DNA from: Veronia pacifica
Lineage (GTDB): Bacteria; Pseudomonadota; Gammaproteobacteria; Enterobacterales; Vibrionaceae
NCBI RefSeq assembly: GCF_001707825.1
Contig: NZ_LYBM01000013.1
Span: forward strand, 41,153 to 105,152
Direction: 5' to 3'
DNA: 64,000 bases
Part shown: one piece after another, positions 55,838 to 64,000 of the stretch
Layout of the letters: every line of letters starts with the position of its first letter
Numbering within the stretch: the first letter of the stretch is position 1
Notes under the pieces: model-generated
The model's database searches: none
The model's input: the letters and a program-made list of their open reading frames with translations, nothing else
What the model was told of the DNA's origin: nothing
Made by a program: the position numbers and the translations under genes

Positions 55838-56379
55838 TCAACCGCGACAGTTTGATGGATTGTCTGGGTACAGCAATTCACTCTTTACCCAGACAGCTGA
55901 TGCCAACGTACGATGGCTTACTTACCTGCTTCAACCCCAGACTGGTAGGCTTTACGAAGTTGCTCAGGTGATTGACTCAAACGTCTGAGCGTAAACACTG
56001 TGGTCTTTCTCTTCCATCGCGATATCACTGGGGGATAGCGTCATTATGGTCCCAGTTCCTACTTGGGTTCACGCCAAAGATCTGCGTCTTCAACTTTTCA
56101 ATGTTGGCCGCCAGTGCGTTGATGTCACCCTTTCTGGGATAACGATTACCATCTCTGGATAGGTTCTCTAGGAACTGAAGTTGAAATCGATGAAAAAACG
56201 GATAAGGTCGCGGTTTAAGGTGTTCGACAGTTGCCGCGCATCGGCTTCAACCACGCTCTGCCTGATCTCATTCTGAGCGCCCTCACGAGGAGTTGACCGT
56301 ACCAGAGGTACTCTCTCAAAGATAGTTAATAAAGTAACAATGAAAGTAATGTTCAGTTAGTCATGCAACAGGAAAAACG
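55838..56379. other. Gap with decayed prophage coding sequence
   Basis: About 540 bases downstream of the cyclase. On the minus strand several coding-like pieces in different frames are seen: a Mu portal fragment (see 56168), then GDINALAANIEKLKTQIFG near 56100, then SQSPEQLRKAYQSGVEAGK ending near 55927. No intact gene. Confidence 0.6.
56168..56310 (-). pseudogene. Fragment of Mu gp29-like portal protein (DUF935)
   Basis: About 47 codons on the minus strand read TPREGAQNEIRQSVVEADA, then RQLSNTLNRDLIRFFIDFNF and a stop. This fits the conserved segment of Mu gp29/DUF935 portal proteins (N-EVRxDIxxSDARQLAxTLxRDL). Full proteins are near 500 residues, so this is a remnant. In Mu the portal gene precedes the gpI protease gene; the fragment and the gpI remnant at 44703 are on the same strand in that order. 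Confidence 0.7.
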
Positions 56380-56919
56380 ATGGCATATTTTTGTTCGTGT
56401 AATAAGTGTAAAGCATCTCCCGCAAAACCCAAATCTGGAACGAAGTCACCGATTGAAGAAGTCAGCGGGTTCAAAGTAAACATGATAGAGGGATGGGTGT
56501 TAGTACACTGGAGTGGGGCTAAGTTTGAACAAATGTTTTCAACAGAAGTTCATAACTTTAAGACACGAGGTAACCACATGGTGGGAAGCTCTTTCTTTCT
56601 CTGCAAACACGGCATACCTGCTGGTATACCAAAGTCATTATCGCTATTAGGCTTGGGCGGCTCTCAAAAATATACAATTGACAGTGAGATTGGTAATCAA
56701 CTTGAGGTGTATTATAAGGGAAATAAGACAGAGATAGACACATACCCCGAAGTGACTGTTGTTTTAGGCTGTGGTGGTTCCATTGGCTTTAATGACCAAA
56801 ACGAAGCGGTATCAATCAACCCCTCTTTATGTGTTCCGATAATCAAAAACAAAGGCATCTTTCGATTTTTAAAATTTAAAAGGCCTAAATTCAGACGCTT
56901 GAGAGGGAATAATCCATGA
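56380..56919 (+). CDS. Hypothetical protein downstream of the cyclase
   Basis: A 179-residue protein with AGGAAAAACG before its ATG. It starts with a cysteine cluster (MAYFCSCNKCK) and has a Gly-rich middle (VVLGCGGSIGFNDQNEAV) and a basic tail (RFLKFKRPKFRRLRGNN). No signal peptide or clear membrane helix. It is codirectional with the nucleotidyl cyclase, 540 bases downstream, in similarly AT-leaning DNA, so it may be island cargo. I do not recognise a family; a chaperone or second effector is only a guess. Confidence 0.65.
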   Translation: MAYFCSCNKCKASPAKPKSGTKSPIEEVSGFKVNMIEGWVLVHWSGAKFEQMFSTEVHNFKTRGNHMVGSSFFLCKHGIPAGIPKSLSLLGLGGSQKYTIDSEIGNQLEVYYKGNKTEIDTYPEVTVVLGCGGSIGFNDQNEAVSINPSLCVPIIKNKGIFRFLKFKRPKFRRLRGNNP

Positions 56920-57478
56920 GTACGTTGTCACCGTAACCTTGCCATAACGAATGTGACGAGTTTGCAAACTATCAGGCAGTACCCAGTCCAGATTATTTCT
57001 ATACGTGCTTTAGCGTACCCCAATACCCCTACGCCATATCAGGCGGTCTGGGTTTGAGTGGAATTTGCTGAGGTAACAGATGACGCCGGGGCTCGGCTAT
57101 GTGGGGCGCAACAGGACTTTGAATATTCAGGCAGATACCAGCTAGTGTCTACCTGACCTTTATTCGCTCTCCCTCTTTGGTTGTTATGGAACTGCCTGTG
57201 GCTAATTCAGTGTCAGTTTAATGGTGGGAAACGTTCGATATCCCTAACAAAGTGATGATCCGGCGGATCAGGAACCAGCTCAATTGCCAATCTTGTCCCG
57301 CATACTTCCTTTCGTAGCAGCCTGACCGAGCACCGCCGCAAAGACCTGCCAGAGCTGCTCGAACTCAATCAAATTTGAATCTGGCAAGATAGCCGCCGTA
57401 TCTGAGCCTTGCTTTTATCTCCTGATACCAAACGTCATCAATTAATCCATTTGTATTAATGATTTCAACCGGATACCC
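56920..57478. other. Right end of the island, decayed sequence
   Basis: About 560 bases, more GC-rich than the genes to the left. On the minus strand a coding-like piece (SNLIEFEQLWQVFAAVLGQ, ending GSMRDKIGN) is seen near 57270-57400, without a start. No intact gene; probably prophage or other mobile debris. Confidence 0.5.
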
Positions 57479-57512
57479 AAAAAAAGACAGTGGGATTTTC
57501 TCCACTGTCTTT
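57479..57512 (-). terminator. Terminator of phhAB
   Basis: On the minus strand AAAGACAGTGG and CCACTGTCTTT form a perfect 11-base stem with an 8-base loop, followed by a run of seven Ts, 30 bases past the phhB stop. Confidence 0.92.
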
Positions 57513-57542
57513 AGTTGTGATGACTATAAAATCACGCCAAAA

Positions 57543-57881
57543 TCAATCACACAGGCTGTCTGTTTTGGCCGCGCAAATAAAATCGTTTTTGTGAAGACCC
57601 TTAATTTTGTGAGACCACCAAGATACAGTTACCTTTCCCCATTCCAATAGAATGGCCGGGTGATGCCCTTCATCTTCTGCCAAGGTTGCCACCTTGTCAG
57701 AAAATGCCCATGCCTGCTTAAAGGTCCTGAATTTAAATACCCTTTCCAACTGAGGAATTCCGTCTCTTTCAACAATCTCCCAAGCAGGGATCATTTCCAA
57801 CATTGCTTTTGCTTCTTCGCCTTCAATGCGCGGAGCATCAGCAACGCAGGCTTCACATTTCAGTTCGTTCAAATCATCCAT
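57543..57881 (-). CDS. phhB: Pterin-4a-carbinolamine dehydratase
   Basis: A 112-residue PCD/DCoH protein. The ATG at 57881 has AAGGAACAACAAT upstream and gives the usual compact length. The active-site motif [23 protein letters not shown] contains the essential histidines. It dehydrates the 4a-hydroxy-tetrahydrobiopterin formed by phenylalanine hydroxylase, regenerating the pterin cofactor. It overlaps the end of phhA by 8 bases, so the pair is translationally coupled. Confidence 0.95.
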   Translation of the reverse strand: MDDLNELKCEACVADAPRIEGEEAKAMLEMIPAWEIVERDGIPQLERVFKFRTFKQAWAFSDKVATLAEDEGHHPAILLEWGKVTVSWWSHKIKGLHKNDFICAAKTDSLCD

Positions 57882-58686
57882 ATTGTTGTTCCTTTTGAGC
57901 AGATTTCGGTGGAAAAAGCGGCGCATGAAGCCCGAGCGACTTAGCTTCCTCAACACACGCCATCAAATCCATATTGGTGAAATCAAACAGCCTGTCTAAG
58001 CTGTCGATGGTAAAATATATTGGTTGCATAATGTCTATGCGGTAAGGGGTACGCATGACGTCCACCACATTAAGTGGCTTCCTGATGACATCAGGATGAC
58101 TAAAAGCATAATGGGTTTCACCCGGAGACGACAAAATACCGCCACCATAAATAGTTAACCCGTCAAGATTTTCGATTAACCCAAACTCTACGGTGAACCA
58201 ATACAAGCGCGCTAAGTAAATGCGCTGCTGTTTGTTGGCTGCGTAACCCAGTTTTCCATACGTATGCGTGAATTCGGCAAATGCTGGATTCGTAAGCATC
58301 GCACAATGGCCGAATATTTCATGGAAAAAATCTGGTTCCTGCAAGTAGTCAAAATCTTCCTCAGTTCGAAGAAAAGTGGCTACCGGAAATTGTTTGTTGG
58401 CAAGAAGATGGAAGAAATGGTCAAAATCAATGAGTGCCGGAACAGCTTTGCATTGCCACCCCGTTGTATCAGCAAGTACCTCATTTACTTCCGATAAGTG
58501 AGGTGCTCTATCGACGGGAAGACTCAGGAGATCCAGACCTGTAAAATATTCCTCACAAGCTTTATCGTTTATGCAGTCAAGCTGACGAGTAACCAGGCGA
58601 TTCCAGACGCTATTCTCTTGCATGCTCCATGCAATATGACCTGAACCATCAACAGGTTTGGACTCGTATTTAGATGTCTTAGCCAT
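57874..58686 (-). CDS. phhA: Phenylalanine 4-monooxygenase
   Basis: A 270-residue monomer-type bacterial phenylalanine hydroxylase converting phenylalanine to tyrosine with tetrahydropterin and iron. Iron ligands are in [10 protein letters not shown] (near 125-132) and the glutamate in [30 protein letters not shown] is also conserved. Length is typical. A perfect TyrR box lies about 119 bases upstream of the ATG, so the operon is probably controlled by TyrR/PhhR in response to aromatic amino acids. Confidence 0.97.
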   Translation of the reverse strand: MAKTSKYESKPVDGSGHIAWSMQENSVWNRLVTRQLDCINDKACEEYFTGLDLLSLPVDRAPHLSEVNEVLADTTGWQCKAVPALIDFDHFFHLLANKQFPVATFLRTEEDFDYLQEPDFFHEIFGHCAMLTNPAFAEFTHTYGKLGYAANKQQRIYLARLYWFTVEFGLIENLDGLTIYGGGILSSPGETHYAFSHPDVIRKPLNVVDVMRTPYRIDIMQPIYFTIDSLDRLFDFTNMDLMACVEEAKSLGLHAPLFPPKSAQKEQQYG

Positions 58687-58804
58687 AATTTAAGCCACCT
58701 CTCCTTGGCTTTAATGTTACGCATGTAACTCAATCGTTATTAATACGTTAGGAGCATTTGGCGAAGATTTATACGTTAGCAATAGCTTACAAGTGTGTAA
58801 TTAA

Positions 58805-58822
58805 TGTAAATATATATTTACA
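58805..58822. promoter_or_regulatory. Perfect TyrR box upstream of phhAB
   Basis: TGTAAA-TATATA-TTTACA matches the strong TyrR box consensus TGTAAA-N6-TTTACA at every fixed position. It is centred about 127 bases from the phhA start and 153 from the EAL gene start, so it could act on either. Confidence 0.8.
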
Positions 58823-58966
58823 TATGATTTCACTCGAAAAATCAAAATAAAATTATCGATACATATCTAAAAAAAAGGGTGTCATTATTTTGTCGCTTAA
58901 TATTTATCGTGACAATTATCCCGAACGGGATCGAAACTGACAGACTTATTTTTCGATGAAAATAAA

Positions 58967-59809
58967 ATGCAGATCCAAATGAACGGGCTTAGTAGGTTTA
59001 ATCCATTGACTAAAGAACTAATGAGCCAACAAGATTTTGAAGTACACCTGAATCTAGAGGCAAACGGAGACGTCACGGCGTCTTACGAAAATGTGGTGCT
59101 CTCGAGTGTTTTCCAACCTATCATTGATCGACAAAGAGAGGTTATTGGGTTCGAAGCACTCTGCAGAATTTATGATAGCGATGGTAACCCTATTTGTTGT
59201 TCAGATATTTTTTGTCAATGTTACGACAAGCACTGGATAATTCATCAGCGTAACCTCGATAAACTTACTCGGGTCATTCACCTACGTAATTTTTCAAAGT
59301 TTGAATCCACCAGCTCTCTATTCCTCAACGTGCTTCCTCAATCAGCAATACACTGGTTGAAGATAAATAAAGAGCATGGACTGATCACAGATCGTATCAA
59401 CGAGTTGGGTTTGAACATAAACAATGTGGTTTTTGAAATGGTCGAACATGAATCTGAAGATGATAAAAGCCTCGCCATTGCCGCCGCTAAACGTTTGTCT
59501 TCAGGTTTTCAAATCGCGATAGATGACTATGGCGTGAATGCGTCACAGGAAGATAGAGTTCGCTCCATACGACCTAATATTCTCAAAATAGATCGCTCTG
59601 TGCTGCTTCAGTATATGGCAGGTGATAAAGAGTGGCTTCTGCACTCTATTGAGCTGGCAAATGATGTTGGTGCAAAAACACTGATTGAAGGTATTGAGAG
59701 CCAAGAGCAATTTTCTGCAATGTTAGCCCTCAATATTGATTATTATCAGGGATACTTTTTAGGGGAACCGCAACACCTTTCAGCATATTGCGAGGCACGA
59801 TCCCAGTAA
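58967..59809 (+). CDS. EAL-domain c-di-GMP phosphodiesterase
   Basis: A 280-residue cytosolic protein made almost only of an EAL domain (about 45-275). Catalytic features are present: EALCR, the Asn in LFLNVLPQS, the Glu in FEMVEHES, IDDYG, the Lys in NILKIDRS, EGIE and QGY, so it is probably an active enzyme degrading c-di-GMP to pGpG. There is no sensor domain or membrane helix, unusual for a lone EAL protein. The start is not certain: the ATG at 58967 lacks a strong ribosome site. Confidence 0.88.
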   Translation: MQIQMNGLSRFNPLTKELMSQQDFEVHLNLEANGDVTASYENVVLSSVFQPIIDRQREVIGFEALCRIYDSDGNPICCSDIFCQCYDKHWIIHQRNLDKLTRVIHLRNFSKFESTSSLFLNVLPQSAIHWLKINKEHGLITDRINELGLNINNVVFEMVEHESEDDKSLAIAAAKRLSSGFQIAIDDYGVNASQEDRVRSIRPNILKIDRSVLLQYMAGDKEWLLHSIELANDVGAKTLIEGIESQEQFSAMLALNIDYYQGYFLGEPQHLSAYCEARSQ

Positions 59810-59864
59810 TTTGCTTCTAGAAGGTGCCCCTTACCTGTAAGGGTTTGCCGGATAAAGACCTACC

Positions 59865-60986
59865 TCATTTGAGGCCACGTTTATACACCTCGACAAATGC
59901 ATCGATGTCATCGTCGTTATTGTAAATATGTGGCGAAACACGGAGTCCGTATTTTCTTTGGTCAATGAAAATATGGTTGCTTTTCATCAACTCCGATGCG
60001 TCAGAAATATGTTCACAACTGACAATCGCCGTCGCCCCACGACAACTCATATCATCTGGCGACACAAGGTGCTCACCCATTTGATCGTGTAATCTGTCTA
60101 CAAGACGCTGATTGTGATTGTGCACATTGTTAATTCCAAGGGACGCAAAATACTCCATACTCTGCTTTGCCATGACGAACGGTGCAACCGCCGGTGTGCC
60201 CCCCATAAACCTCAGTGCGGACTCGTGGAACTCAAAATGATGTATGTCAAATTCAAAGGGATCTTGATGACTGAACCAGCCAACATCGGCGGGCTGACAT
60301 TGAGGTAGGATGTCAGGATTTATCCAAAGGTATCCAGCACCTGGTCCACCGCACAACCACTTCACAGATGAACCCACCAGAAAATCAGGCCTTGAAACCT
60401 GCAAGTCCAGCGGGATCACACCGGCAGACTGTGCAACATCAACAATTGAAAGAATATTTTTTCCCCGTGCTAAAGCAAGGATATCCTCAACAGGAGCCTG
60501 CTGACCCGTGTTGGAGTAAACATGGCTGATGAAAACCGCATCGACATCTTGTTGTAGAAATTCGGCCCATACATTGGCATCAGTAATATCTCTCTCTGCT
60601 GGGATCATCCTTAATGTCGCACGCTCAAATGGTGCATGCTGGATAACAAATCCCATACTCGGGAAGTCTTGCTCTGCCATCACTATCACAGGTGCATTAC
60701 GCAGTGTTTGGTGAGACTGGAAGGCTTTTGTTAATCCAGAGGATAAATTAGATTGAGGGCAAAATTCGTCATGACTCGCGTTAAAGAGTGACGCGAGTGC
60801 CGACCTAAACCCTTCAATACCGGACATCCATTGAGGCCATGGTTCCTGACCGCTTTGTTGCCAAGGCTCAATAAAATCGCGCTCAAACCCTGCTAACTGT
60901 TCACGCAAAGGACGGCCCACTGAGTGACTGAGCAGGTACGCGCCGTTTGGGCAGTAAAAATCTTCCTTTCGATAAAATGTAGACAT
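59865..60986 (-). CDS. Kynureninase-like class V aminotransferase fold enzyme
   Basis: A 373-residue PLP enzyme. The PLP lysine is in GSSVKWLCGGPGAGYLW, preceded by IVDVAQSAGVIPLDL; GWFSHQDPFEFD resembles the kynureninase block GWWGHE...F. It lies 5 bases after the PrnB-like gene, with TAAGGAAT before its ATG, so both are certainly cotranscribed. If the partner is a tryptophan or indole dioxygenase-like enzyme, this could act as a kynureninase or beta-eliminating lyase on the product. Alternatives are isopenicillin-N-epimerase-like or cysteine-desulfurase-like enzymes. Confidence 0.85.
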   Translation of the reverse strand: MSTFYRKEDFYCPNGAYLLSHSVGRPLREQLAGFERDFIEPWQQSGQEPWPQWMSGIEGFRSALASLFNASHDEFCPQSNLSSGLTKAFQSHQTLRNAPVIVMAEQDFPSMGFVIQHAPFERATLRMIPAERDITDANVWAEFLQQDVDAVFISHVYSNTGQQAPVEDILALARGKNILSIVDVAQSAGVIPLDLQVSRPDFLVGSSVKWLCGGPGAGYLWINPDILPQCQPADVGWFSHQDPFEFDIHHFEFHESALRFMGGTPAVAPFVMAKQSMEYFASLGINNVHNHNQRLVDRLHDQMGEHLVSPDDMSCRGATAIVSCEHISDASELMKSNHIFIDQRKYGLRVSPHIYNNDDDIDAFVEVYKRGLK

Positions 60987-60991
60987 ATTCC

Positions 60992-62164
60992 TTACCCCAA
61001 CATAGCTTCTAACATTTGCATGTCTTCATAACGGGTGTAGATATCATTACGTTGTGCCGCGCATCTTCTGTCACGCAACTTTTCTAACGCTCCCAGTAAA
61101 ACCGGAAGAGGCGGGCCACTGGCTGTCACTTTATCCAGATGGTTTTCGACCATATCGTTAGCAGGTTTAGCGATGTACTTTTCTACTAACTGGTTATGAT
61201 GCTGCTGAGCAGTTTGTCCATGCATCCGGCACACATCAATAAACAAAGAAAGGTGCTCTTGAAACCAAGACTGATGGCGACAACTCTCTGACAACGCTAT
61301 AAATTCATCCATAAAGGATGTCATCCGCATACAATCACGCAGTATCTGCTGATCCTCTGGCATCATGTATAAAAACTTGTCGACAAGCAGTTGAGAATAG
61401 GAAGGTTCATTGGCAAGACACAAGCCAAGCAACAGATCAATGACATTAATGCCCGCGAAATCACCCGCGTTGGCACCGCGATAAATATTCTGACCGACCC
61501 TGTGAGGCTTGTAATATGGCCTCACCTGATAAAAAAATCCGTCTGTATCTAGCTTTGAAAATAAGATTGAATTGGACTCATGTACATCCTGCAGAGCTCG
61601 ATGAGCAACGCGCAGTAAGTCGGCCGCAATAGGATGAGAAATCCCAATTGACTTAATTTTTAATAGCGCATCTGCTGCGCGTTTGTATGCGAGAATCCCT
61701 TTGGTATTGTAATCAACAAAGATCCTCTCAGCATCAAGGTCAGTGAAGCGTTTGTATTTTCCTGCCACCGCTTTGTTATGCGTTGTAAGGTGAGCAGTGG
61801 CAAATCTCGGTGTGACACCGATAGATGCGCCGATTTGCATCGCAAGGGCGGATGCCTCCGTTAATGGAGACACATGTTCTCTTGATGGCTCAGTAATTTC
61901 ATGTCGTCGACATGCCGCCATAAACAATCCGACATTACCCAACACGTCAAAGGCTGCATCGAACCCTTCGTCGGTGTTTCCTTCCTGCAGAAGAGACGAT
62001 ATAAGTTGGTTTCCCTCAGCGACTAACGTTTTCTTCACGTCATCACCAACCTCATCCACATTTGCTTTGTCTTCCTGCGCCCAATACAAGCGCTCCAGAT
62101 CATTGTTGAGCTCGACAAATCCGTCGCGCATCCAGCTATCAAACGCAATTACATTGTCTGTCAT
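60992..62164 (-). CDS. PrnB-like protein (DUF1864, indoleamine-dioxygenase-like fold)
   Basis: A 390-residue protein resembling the PrnB/DUF1864 family, including the block NIYRGANAGDFAGINVID and the following LLLGLCLANEPSY. PrnB, from pyrrolnitrin synthesis, has a heme-containing fold related to tryptophan and indoleamine 2,3-dioxygenase. The ATG at 62164 has AGGAGG eight bases upstream; the frame is open 33 bases further. No halogenase or other pyrrolnitrin gene is nearby, so a catabolic role with the kynureninase-like partner is more likely. The divergent Lrp-type gene probably regulates it. Confidence 0.8.
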   Translation of the reverse strand: MTDNVIAFDSWMRDGFVELNNDLERLYWAQEDKANVDEVGDDVKKTLVAEGNQLISSLLQEGNTDEGFDAAFDVLGNVGLFMAACRRHEITEPSREHVSPLTEASALAMQIGASIGVTPRFATAHLTTHNKAVAGKYKRFTDLDAERIFVDYNTKGILAYKRAADALLKIKSIGISHPIAADLLRVAHRALQDVHESNSILFSKLDTDGFFYQVRPYYKPHRVGQNIYRGANAGDFAGINVIDLLLGLCLANEPSYSQLLVDKFLYMMPEDQQILRDCMRMTSFMDEFIALSESCRHQSWFQEHLSLFIDVCRMHGQTAQQHHNQLVEKYIAKPANDMVENHLDKVTASGPPLPVLLGALEKLRDRRCAAQRNDIYTRYEDMQMLEAMLG

Positions 62165-62287
62165 GGCCTGGCCTCCTGCCCTTTGCCTGATTCCCATATC
62201 AAGGGCATTGAATAATCAACCCGTTATGTAAAAATTTATCACAAGCCTAATAGGGAAATACGACAAAATAATGCCGAGTCAATTCAC

Positions 62288-62364
62288 AAAAATATCGATA
62301 TTTTTTAACAAAAATTGATTTTTTAGTGATTTTCGATAAATTTATATCGGGAATGAAAATATCG
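62288..62364. promoter_or_regulatory. Operator cluster with TATCG motifs
   Basis: Between the divergent PrnB-like and Lrp-type genes are an 18-base perfect palindrome AAAAATATCGATATTTTT (62288-62305), an inverted pair CGATA-N6-TATCG (62334-62349) and a further TATCG (62360). Repeated AT-rich dyads beside an Lrp/AsnC gene are the expected pattern for its own binding sites. Confidence 0.65.
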
Positions 62365-62375
62365 GTACAATAACA

Positions 62376-62837
62376 ATGGATAATAAAGACAAACTCATAC
62401 TAGAAGCACTCCAGACCAATGGTCGGATTGCAGTCAGCGAACTCGCCGCATCATTGAATATGTCTGATACCCCCTGCCTGAGACGGATTCGGAAACTCGA
62501 ACAAAGCGGAGTGATAACGGGTTACAAAGGATGTGTTGACGAAACGAAACTGGGCTATACCGTCTTTATCCACGCATTTGTCAGCCTGAAAAATAACTCT
62601 GAGGCAGCAGGTAAAGCCTTCGAGCAAGAGGTTTCAGACATACCGCATGTAATGGAATGCTCGGTGATTATTGGTCAACATGACTATTTGCTAAAAGTGA
62701 TTGCCAAAGATCTTGCTCACTATGAGCAAATATTGAAGAAACAAATCGCTAATCTCGACAGCATTGCAAAAATAGAATCAACCATAGTATTGAAGTCGGT
62801 TTTTAGAAGAACCACTATTGCTGCTAACCAAATGTAA
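62376..62837 (+). CDS. Lrp/AsnC family transcriptional regulator
   Basis: A 153-residue feast/famine regulator with an N-terminal helix-turn-helix (LILEALQTNGRIAVSELAAS, then DTPCLRRIRKLEQSGVI) and a C-terminal RAM/ligand domain (CSVIIGQHDYLLKVIAKDL). Small members such as this usually sense one amino acid. It is divergent from the PrnB-like/kynureninase-like operon with palindromic sites between, so it likely controls that operon and itself, possibly in response to tryptophan or kynurenine. Confidence 0.93.
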   Translation: MDNKDKLILEALQTNGRIAVSELAASLNMSDTPCLRRIRKLEQSGVITGYKGCVDETKLGYTVFIHAFVSLKNNSEAAGKAFEQEVSDIPHVMECSVIIGQHDYLLKVIAKDLAHYEQILKKQIANLDSIAKIESTIVLKSVFRRTTIAANQM

Positions 62838-63121
62838 TATTGGCTGTTATCCACTACAACAGCTTGACGGTTTCTATCAGGCAATGCAGTGTGTTCTGTT
62901 GAAAGTAATACCCAGCAGGCCGACCACACTATGATCTATTATTACGTTTTTGGTATTTAACTCCTCCGCGATTAAAACAGCGAGATACAACAACCTTTAA
63001 TGTTTAGATACCGTCATGACCACTACCCTAGAAAGACACAGTCCTGCACATAAAGTCTCTGGTCAAACTTAATATAATCATTAAAATATGGCTCCCATTA
63101 CAACGGATAAAGGAAAATCGC

Positions 63122-64000
63122 ATGTCCATCCAATGGTTTCCTGGCCACATGCATAAAGCACAAAAAGAGATTCAAGAAGTCATTCCCAAGATTGATGTCA
63201 TCATAGAAGTACTGGATGCCCGAATCCCTTTCAGTAGTGAAAACCCTCTTATCCGCCGGATACGACGTGACAAGCCCGTTATTAAAGTACTTAATAAACG
63301 CGACCTAGCAGATCCGGAAATGACCGCTGTATGGCTTGAACATCTCGAAAAAGAACAGGGTGTTAAGGCGCTAGCAATCACCACTGATCAGGTCAGTGAA
63401 GTGAATAAAATTATGGAGCTGTGCCAAAAATTAGCGCCACACCGACAGGAAACAGGCAAAAACATTCGCACCATGATCATGGGTATCCCAATGTTGGTAA
63501 ATCGACGATTATCAATACCCTTGCAGGCCGTGTTGTTGCAAAAACAGGTAACCAGCCAGCGGTTACTCGCCAACAGCAGCGTATTAATTTACAAAATGGT
63601 GTAGTGCTTTCTGACACACCGGGAATACTTTGGCCAAAAGTAGAAAATCCGCATAGTGGTTTCCGTCTCGCTGCAACCGGTGCGGTGAAAGATACAGCCA
63701 TGGAATACGATGAAGTGGCCTTTTACACTGTTGAATATCTCGCTGACAAATATCCGCAGCTACTGAAAACACGATACAGCCTTGATGAGTTGGCGGAGAC
63801 TGAAATAGAGCTTATGGAAGCTATAGGCACCAAGCGTGGTTGTCTTCGTGCTGGTGGCAGAATCGATCTTCACAAAGCGTCTGAAATTCTGATCAATGAC
63901 CTGAGAAACGGTACGTTGGGACTTATCACGCTGGAACATCCAGATATGATTACGCAAGAGCTGGTTGAAGTTGAAGAGGAAAATCAGCGCAAAGCAGAAG
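63122..64000 (+). pseudogene. ylqF: Ribosome biogenesis GTPase YlqF/RbgA, frameshifted, 3' end beyond window
   Basis: The start (MSIQWFPGHMHKAQKEIQ) and the permuted G4 motif NKRDL are typical of the circularly permuted GTPase YlqF/RbgA, which matures the 50S subunit. At the P-loop the frame breaks: the reading TMIMGIP continues as MLVNRRL instead of NVGKST. Adding one A to the AA at 63490-63491 restores NVGKSTIINTLAGRVV and then DTPGILWPK in a second frame open to the window edge. Everything else is intact, so the missing base may be a sequencing error and not a true mutation. Confidence 0.88.

Overview
This window looks like chromosomal DNA of a marine Vibrionales-type gammaproteobacterium (Vibrionaceae such as Vibrio, Photobacterium, Enterovibrio or Grimontia). 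This is inferred from gene content: TAXI-type TRAP transporter, maltodextrin genes, MsrPQ, NhaA, phhAB, YuxH-type EAL-HDOD protein and a VCR-like integron site. No tRNA, rRNA or CRISPR array was recognised. All readings are by eye; no searches were run.

Layout. (a) 1-1203: 5'-nucleotidase running off the left edge. (b) 1484-8734: a self-contained transport regulon. A DctD-type sigma54 response regulator and a DctB-type sensor kinase flank a TAXI TRAP binding protein and a fused DctQM permease. A near-consensus -24/-12 promoter and three TGAGCA-N6-TGCTCA dyads lie in front of the transporter. (c) 9.2-11.1 kb: beta-hydroxyacid dehydrogenase and a pirin gene with an apparent frameshift. (d) 11.3-18.3 kb: maltodextrin/glycogen operon (phosphorylase, malQ, glgB). 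(e) 19-36.5 kb: mostly housekeeping genes: oligopeptidase B, PopT-like DUF368, a copper/cytochrome-oxidase assembly trio, Lpp-like lipoprotein beside an L,D-transpeptidase, msrPQ, SgrR-like regulator, a 25-codon membrane peptide, DEAD-box helicase, Nudix hydrolase and nhaA. (f) 37.4-43.2 kb: EAL-HDOD protein translationally coupled to a large hybrid histidine kinase, then a DUF218 protein. (g) 43.3-44.7 kb: PhzF protein and a small acidic protein.

(h) 44.7-57.5 kb is an accessory island. A truncated Mu gpI protease marks one end and a Mu gp29 portal fragment lies near the other, both on the minus strand and in Mu order. Between them lie lipoproteins, a HEPN-like gene followed by a VCR-like attC remnant, a frameshifted zinc-finger/HNH-like gene, a DUF3757-like secreted protein, an HExxxH metalloprotease-like protein and a Thr/Pro-rich protein with a 630-bp internal duplication. 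The island also holds a stand-alone ExoY/edema-factor-type nucleotidyl cyclase. This is the most striking part of the window and reads as an effector/toxin cargo zone.

(i) 57.5-62.8 kb: aromatic amino acid metabolism. phhA-phhB sit behind a perfect TyrR box. An EAL protein follows, then a PrnB-like (DUF1864) gene coupled to a kynureninase-like aminotransferase and divergent from an Lrp/AsnC regulator with palindromic operators, suggesting an uncharacterised tryptophan/aromatic catabolic unit. (j) 63.1 kb to the right edge: the ylqF/rbgA GTPase gene, broken by one missing A in the P-loop. Two other genes show similar single-base breaks, so assembly or read errors should be considered.
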